DNA of 64,000 bases from Polyangiaceae bacterium (lineage in GTDB: Bacteria > Myxococcota_A > Polyangia > Polyangiales > Polyangiaceae). Numbering within the stretch: position 1 is the stretch's first letter; each line of letters opens with the position of its first letter. The notes beneath the pieces are model-generated. The model was given only the letters and a program-made list of their open reading frames with translations. It searched no databases and was not told the origin of the DNA. Both the position numbers and the translations under genes were made by a program. Shown in pieces: positions 59,610 to 64,000 of this stretch. The stretch is taken from assembly GCA_016712345.1 (NCBI GenBank), contig JADJRH010000001.1:372001-436000 (forward strand). Direction: 5' to 3'.

Positions 59610-60824
59610 GTGCTCGCCGATCACCTGGCAGAGTTGTGTACACGTGCGCGTTTCGGCATGGATTTGGGCCTCGATCGCGTGCACGGTGCTCTCGCTGAAG
59701 TGGGCAATCCCCACGCTCACTGCACCGCAATTCACATCGCGGGCTCCAACGGCAAAGGCAGCACAAGTGCCATGGTCGAATCCATCGCGCGCGCCGCGGG
59801 CCTACGCACCGGAATGTACACATCGCCGCATTTGGCTCGATTTGCCGAGCGCATTCGCATCGCCGGCGATCCCATTCAAGACGCTCCTTTTGATGCGGCC
59901 CTGTCGGCGGCACTCCACACCCAGAAAGGAACACTCACTTTCTTTGAGTGTTTAACCGTGGCCGCGTTTATCGCTTTTGCCGAAGCGCACGTGGATCTTG
60001 CGGTGATCGAAGTGGGCCTCGGCGGCAGACTCGACGCTACAAACGTGATTGAGCGCCCGCTCGCGTGTGCAATCACCAGCATTTCGCTCGAACACACCGC
60101 GGTTCTCGGAAACACTCTCGGTGCCATTGCGCGAGAGAAAGCCGGGATTTTAAAGCCTCATTGCCCCTACGTACTCGGCGCTTTACCCGCGGAGGCAGAA
60201 AACGCGATTGATGAAGCGGCGCAGTCCGTCGGCGCCGGCCCGAAATGGACAACACCCGTCACCGTTGGGAAGGTTGGCCTTGTTGGGCCCCATCAACGGC
60301 AAAATGCCTCGGTTGCAACCGCGTTGGCAATGCTCGCGGCGTCGCATTTTCCAGGCATTTTAAAGGGGATCGAGAGCGGAATTGCCCAAACAAAATGGCC
60401 CGGCCGATACGAAAAACTCCCCACCGAAAGAAACATCACACTCCTCTTCGACGGTGCTCACAACCCCGAAGGCGCCCATGCCCTGGCCGGCGCGCTCGCC
60501 GAAGAGAAGCTGGATCCACAACGAACAACCCTTCTTTTCGGCGCTCTTGCCGACAAATCTTACGTCGACGTCCTTCGCCTTGTTGCGTACACATCTTCCA
60601 AGCGCGTGTACACATCGCCCCAAGGCCGGGCGCCCGCGCCGCTCACGTCCCTCGCGCAAACGGCGCCGGGTGAAATGATCGATAACCCACAAACTGCCTT
60701 AAAACGCGCGGTCGAACTCACGCCTTCGGGCGGAACGGTCGTCATCACGGGCTCGCTCTACCTCGTGGGGGAGGTTCGGGCGTACGCGCTTCAATTGCCC
60801 ATCGACCCCGTGATCCCACTGTGA
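59610..60824 (+). CDS. folC: Folylpolyglutamate synthase / dihydrofolate synthase
   Basis: A 404-residue FolC, start GTG 59610. ATP-binding loop GSNGKGSTSAMV, a MYTSPHLARFAERIRI segment, EVGLGGRLDATN, and DGAHNPEGA (the Mur-ligase-like acid motif) are all present. It adds glutamate to folate in the cytosol. Its last residues are near the stop at 60824; transcription of the accD-folC pair presumably ends in the following gap. Confidence 0.95.
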   Translation: MLADHLAELCTRARFGMDLGLDRVHGALAEVGNPHAHCTAIHIAGSNGKGSTSAMVESIARAAGLRTGMYTSPHLARFAERIRIAGDPIQDAPFDAALSAALHTQKGTLTFFECLTVAAFIAFAEAHVDLAVIEVGLGGRLDATNVIERPLACAITSISLEHTAVLGNTLGAIAREKAGILKPHCPYVLGALPAEAENAIDEAAQSVGAGPKWTTPVTVGKVGLVGPHQRQNASVATALAMLAASHFPGILKGIESGIAQTKWPGRYEKLPTERNITLLFDGAHNPEGAHALAGALAEEKLDPQRTTLLFGALADKSYVDVLRLVAYTSSKRVYTSPQGRAPAPLTSLAQTAPGEMIDNPQTALKRAVELTPSGGTVVITGSLYLVGEVRAYALQLPIDPVIPL

Positions 60825-61068
60825 TCAAACTGCCAGTTTGGGACTGCGCACCTTGCCGCACCTGTGCAATTCTACTTAGGCAATAAACAGCCACTTTCAC
60901 GGCAATTTCTTTTGAAAATAGCCAAATAAAAAAGCTTGGGCTTGGCCATTTCTTGCCTGAAGATCTCGTCATCGAATTCTTTGTCGCTAATGATCATCCA
61001 TCGATAACGGCTTTCTCAAATGTCCTTGGCCGACAACCCGCGCGCGTTCGGGAAACTTGGAGGCACCG
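60825..61068. promoter_or_regulatory. Upstream region of the DUF1592 gene
   Basis: About 245 bp without a gene, with an AT-rich stretch (GAAAATAGCCAAATAAAAAAGC, 60912-60933) that may contain the promoter of the next operon. No clear hairpin or operator seen. GGAGG at 61058 serves the GTG start at 61069. Confidence 0.5.
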
Positions 61069-62781
61069 GTGCGAAACACCTTCTTTGCAACAGCACTTGT
61101 TACCGCATTTGTAGGCAGTGCATTCACGTCCGGTTGTTCGGGCGATATCGGCAAGCTCCCGTTTGACACGGGTGGATCCGCCGGAGCGGGGGTGGGCGGT
61201 GGCAACGTCGGCGGCGGCGCCGGTGGAGACCCCATTGAAAATCCCCAATTCGCACCGGCCCCGGGCGGCATTCGAAAGTTGCTGGCGCGGCAATACATCA
61301 ATTCAGTCAAACTCGTTTTGGGTGACGTGGCGGCGGCCAATGCAGCCCCGCCTGAAGACTCCACGCTCAATGAGTTTGAAACGCTCGCCGCCGCAGAACT
61401 GGCACTCCCCCCCACCGCGGTAGAAGCCTACGAGACAAGCGCGCGAGACATTGCCGGCGCCGTTATTTTCGACCCGCCGAGCTACGCCAAAATTGTTCCG
61501 TGTACACCCGTCGCCGCCGACGATGCGGCTTGTCATCAACAAGTGATCGAAAACGTCGGACACCAACTCTGGCGCCGCGCTCTCACCCCTGAAGAAATCA
61601 CCCCCATTGTCGACATTGCCAAAGCCGCAGGGGTTGAATATGGCAATTTCATTCACGGGGTAGAGTACTCGTTAATGGTACTTCTCCAATCTCCCTACTT
61701 CCTCTACACGGTAGAGATTGGCCTGATTGACCCTGAACATCCTGAATGGTTCAAGCTCACCGGCCCCGAGATGGCTACCCGACTGTCGCTCTTCCTGACC
61801 GACTCCATTCCCGACAAAGACCTTCTCACCCAGGCTGAAACCGGCGGCCTTGAAACAGAAGCCCAAATCCGCGACACGGCGCGCGCCCTCATGAAAAAGC
61901 CTGAAGCGCGCGCGGCACTCAACTCGTTTTACGATGTGCTCTTCAAACTCCGCGATCTACCCAGCGCCACCAAAGACGCGGCGGTTTTCCCCGAGTGGAA
62001 CAGCACGTTGGGCCAGTCGGCACGCATGGAAACGCTCATGTTCCTTGAAGACTTGGTGTGGAACCAAAACGGCGACTATCGCGACCTCTACAACGCCAAC
62101 TACACCTTTGTCGACGCCACACTTGCCACTTTCTACGGGGTCTCGCCGCCCGGAGGCGCCGGATTCCAAAAAGTAACCCTCCCCGCCGACCAAAAGCGTA
62201 CTGGGTTTTTTGGACACGCGGGTTACCTGGCTCGGTACTCCCACGCGGCCCAAACCTCACCTACCCGTCGCGGCGTGTTCATTTCCAACATGCTCCTCTG
62301 CAACGAAATCCCGCCGCCTCCGCCCGGAGTCAACACCACCTTACCCGTGTATGACCCCAACAATCCCAAAACCAAAAAACAGACGCTCGAAGAGCTGCAT
62401 TACGCAAACGACCAGTGCAAAGGCTGCCACCTGAAAATGGATCCGTTTGCCTTCCCGCTTGAGATCTATAACGGCATTGGCAAATACCGCACCGTCGACG
62501 AAAACGGTCTTACCCTCGATCCCACCGGCGAAGTGGCCGATTTCGGCGCGTTCACCAACGTGACAGAGCTGGGTCAACTCGTTCATGACGACCCGCGCGC
62601 CATGAACTGCATTGTTTCCAACCTCTTCAAACAATCTATGGGCCATTCAGAAACCAAAGGTGAAAGGCCCGCGATTTTCGCCATTCAAGACGCTTTCGAG
62701 GCTTCAGGATTCAAGCTCCAAGAAGCCATTGTTGAAATCGTCGCGAGCCCCGCTTTCTCTTACGTCAACTTGCCTAAGTGA
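61069..62781 (+). CDS. DUF1592 family cytochrome-like lipoprotein
   Basis: From GTG 61069 (GGAGG upstream) the protein has 570 residues. It opens with a lipoprotein signal (FTSGC) and Gly-rich linker, then regions matching the DUF1587/1592/1588/1585 series: LLARQYINSVKLVLGD, LWRRALTPEEI, GFFGHAGYLARYSHAAQTSPTRRGVF, and CKGCHLKMDPFAFPLEIYN, which contains a CXXCH haem c motif. Such proteins are common in planctomycetes and myxobacteria, usually next to DUF1552 proteins. They are thought to be extracytoplasmic redox proteins; the substrate is unknown. Confidence 0.88.
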   Translation: MRNTFFATALVTAFVGSAFTSGCSGDIGKLPFDTGGSAGAGVGGGNVGGGAGGDPIENPQFAPAPGGIRKLLARQYINSVKLVLGDVAAANAAPPEDSTLNEFETLAAAELALPPTAVEAYETSARDIAGAVIFDPPSYAKIVPCTPVAADDAACHQQVIENVGHQLWRRALTPEEITPIVDIAKAAGVEYGNFIHGVEYSLMVLLQSPYFLYTVEIGLIDPEHPEWFKLTGPEMATRLSLFLTDSIPDKDLLTQAETGGLETEAQIRDTARALMKKPEARAALNSFYDVLFKLRDLPSATKDAAVFPEWNSTLGQSARMETLMFLEDLVWNQNGDYRDLYNANYTFVDATLATFYGVSPPGGAGFQKVTLPADQKRTGFFGHAGYLARYSHAAQTSPTRRGVFISNMLLCNEIPPPPPGVNTTLPVYDPNNPKTKKQTLEELHYANDQCKGCHLKMDPFAFPLEIYNGIGKYRTVDENGLTLDPTGEVADFGAFTNVTELGQLVHDDPRAMNCIVSNLFKQSMGHSETKGERPAIFAIQDAFEASGFKLQEAIVEIVASPAFSYVNLPK

Positions 62782-62798
62782 GAAACAGGAGAACACCC

Positions 62799-64000
62799 AT
62801 GAGCAAATTCAACTTGAGCCGCCGCGCTGTTCTCCGGGGCATGCTCGCCAGCGGTGCAGTCGCCACCGTTGGCCTCCCCATGCTTGAAGCCATGCTTAAT
62901 ACAAACGGCACGGCTTTGGCCGATGGAAACGGCATTCCCCAACGTTTCGTCACCTACTTCTTCGGCAACGGCTTTTTGCTAAACCGATTTGTACCCAGCG
63001 CCACGGGCGCCAACTACCCCCTCAGCGAGCAACTCCAACCCCTCGCACCTGTACAAGACTACTGCCATGTCATTACCGGCATGGATAACCGCTGTGAAAA
63101 GCTCATTACCCACCACGAGGGCATGACAATCTTCACCGGTTATACCATGGTCAACATATCCGGTTTGTCCTCCAACCCCGGCGGACCTACCATCGACCAA
63201 GTGGTGGCCGACGCAATCGAAGCATCGGGCGCCGTAACCCCTGTCAAGTCCGTTCAGATCGGCATTTCACGCGACCTGAGCTACATGGACGGCGGCACCA
63301 CCATGCACAACCTTTCACATCGTGGGCCGAGCCAACCTCTGCCGCCAGAATTTAATCCCCAGGCGGTTTGGAACACCCTGTTTGGCAGCTTCACCCCCAT
63401 GAACGATCCGTCGGGTCCACTTCGCTCAAGCGTTCTTGACGCCGTGAAAGGCCAAACCGACGCCCTCAAAAAGCGCCTCGGTCAAAAGGACATTCAACGC
63501 CTCGATGCCCACCTTGAAGGCGTGAACGAGCTTCAGAAAAAGATCGAAGCGATCCCCCCGGCGTGCATGGCGCCCACCATGCCCACCGAAACCAACCCAA
63601 ACGTCAACGGGCCTGAACCGATCATCCCCGTCAATCAGATCATGAGCGACCTGATTGCGTACGCATTTGAGTGTGACGTGACGCGCGTCGCCAGCATGCT
63701 CCTTGTGGGCGGCGCCGCCGGCACCGTCCTCTACGATATCGGAACCAACAACGAACACCACCTCGCCACCCACAATACCGATCCCAACGTGCAAAACGGC
63801 ATCGTGCACCAGGGCATCGTCTACCAAATGACCCGCTTCTCCGACTTCCTCCAAACCCTGAAAAACAAAACCGACCCCACGGGTGGCAACCTGCTTGATA
63901 ATACCATTGTGTACTTCTCAAGCGATTGCTCCGAGGGCTGGAGCCACTCGGTCAAGGCGCAGCCCATGATCGTTGCCGGCAAGGGTGGCGGGCTCCTGAA
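62799..64000 (+). CDS. DUF1552 family protein, partial (runs off the right edge)
   Basis: Starts at ATG 62799 (GGAGAA at about 62788) and stays open to the end, giving about 400 residues. The first residues form a twin-arginine signal (LSRRAVLRG followed by a hydrophobic stretch), so it should be exported folded by the Tat pathway. The rest matches DUF1552: FVTYFFGNGFLLNRF, ITGMDNRCEKLITHHEG, FECDVTRVASMLLVGG, LDNTIVYFSSDCSEG. The family is similar to DUF1501/sulfatase-like proteins and is typically paired with DUF1592. It is 17 nt after the DUF1592 gene. The C-terminus lies outside the window. Confidence 0.88.
   Translation, partial: MSKFNLSRRAVLRGMLASGAVATVGLPMLEAMLNTNGTALADGNGIPQRFVTYFFGNGFLLNRFVPSATGANYPLSEQLQPLAPVQDYCHVITGMDNRCEKLITHHEGMTIFTGYTMVNISGLSSNPGGPTIDQVVADAIEASGAVTPVKSVQIGISRDLSYMDGGTTMHNLSHRGPSQPLPPEFNPQAVWNTLFGSFTPMNDPSGPLRSSVLDAVKGQTDALKKRLGQKDIQRLDAHLEGVNELQKKIEAIPPACMAPTMPTETNPNVNGPEPIIPVNQIMSDLIAYAFECDVTRVASMLLVGGAAGTVLYDIGTNNEHHLATHNTDPNVQNGIVHQGIVYQMTRFSDFLQTLKNKTDPTGGNLLDNTIVYFSSDCSEGWSHSVKAQPMIVAGKGGGLL

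Overview
The window looks like a chromosomal segment of a myxobacterium-like bacterium (Myxococcota/Polyangia type). This is an inference from gene content. It has many lipoproteins with Gly/Ser/Thr-rich linkers after the lipobox, serine/threonine kinases, FHA-containing sigma-54 activators, a chemosensory operon, an AgmX/GltJ-like motility protein and a DUF1592/DUF1552 pair. GC is roughly 60% by eye. No rRNA, tRNA, CRISPR array, insertion sequence or prophage was recognised.

Layout. 1-4270 (minus): chemosensory operon cheW-mcp-cheR(STAS)-kinase, the last gene running off the left edge. 4374-12466 (plus): a small lipoprotein, a Cys-rich repeat lipoprotein, and a very large lipoprotein-anchored Rhs/YD-repeat protein split by a frameshift, whose C-terminal domain looks like a PD-(D/E)XK nuclease toxin. 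12467-12670: stacked hairpins. 12778-16464 (minus): a hypothetical protein, a DUF4351-like protein with 12-bp tandem repeats, an M23 peptidase and a DUF1349-like lipoprotein. 16.8-34.6 kb: regulatory genes (kinases, TPR protein, two FHA/sigma-54 activators, HEAT lipoprotein) mixed with small metabolic and membrane genes (PhyH, YkgJ, DUF2085, frameshifted DUF2236, Yip1-like). 34.7-42.3 kb: a divergent cluster with an SDR and a DAO oxidoreductase on the minus strand, and on the plus strand a phytoene-desaturase-like/acetoacetate-decarboxylase-like fusion, a LuxE-type acyl-protein synthetase and a LuxC-type acyl reductase. 42.4-47.5 kb (minus): lipoprotein, hybrid histidine kinase, frameshifted OmpA/TSP3 protein. 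47.6-57.1 kb: AgmX-like protein, YebC, thioesterase, AAA-TPR protein, an EAD-like protein broken at a poly-C tract, and a MepA-type endopeptidase. 57.2-60.8 kb (plus): scoA-scoB-accD-folC. 61-64 kb (plus): DUF1592 and DUF1552 proteins, the latter cut by the right edge.

How the genes fit together. The FHA/sigma-54 activators sit beside a protein kinase/ATPase and a lipoprotein gene, which suggests phosphorylation-controlled transcription. The LuxE/LuxC pair, with no luciferase, suggests conversion of a fatty acid to an aldehyde that the neighbouring oxidoreductases could modify; this is the best candidate for an undescribed pathway. A dispersed inverted-repeat element lies in the same orientation just upstream of two unrelated lipoprotein genes (5.2 and 34.6 kb). 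The 8-bp palindrome GTGTACAC is strongly over-represented. Four genes appear broken by single-base indels (near 10.06, 24.9, 46.02 and 54.54 kb). These could be assembly errors, real decay or, for the poly-C tract, phase variation.
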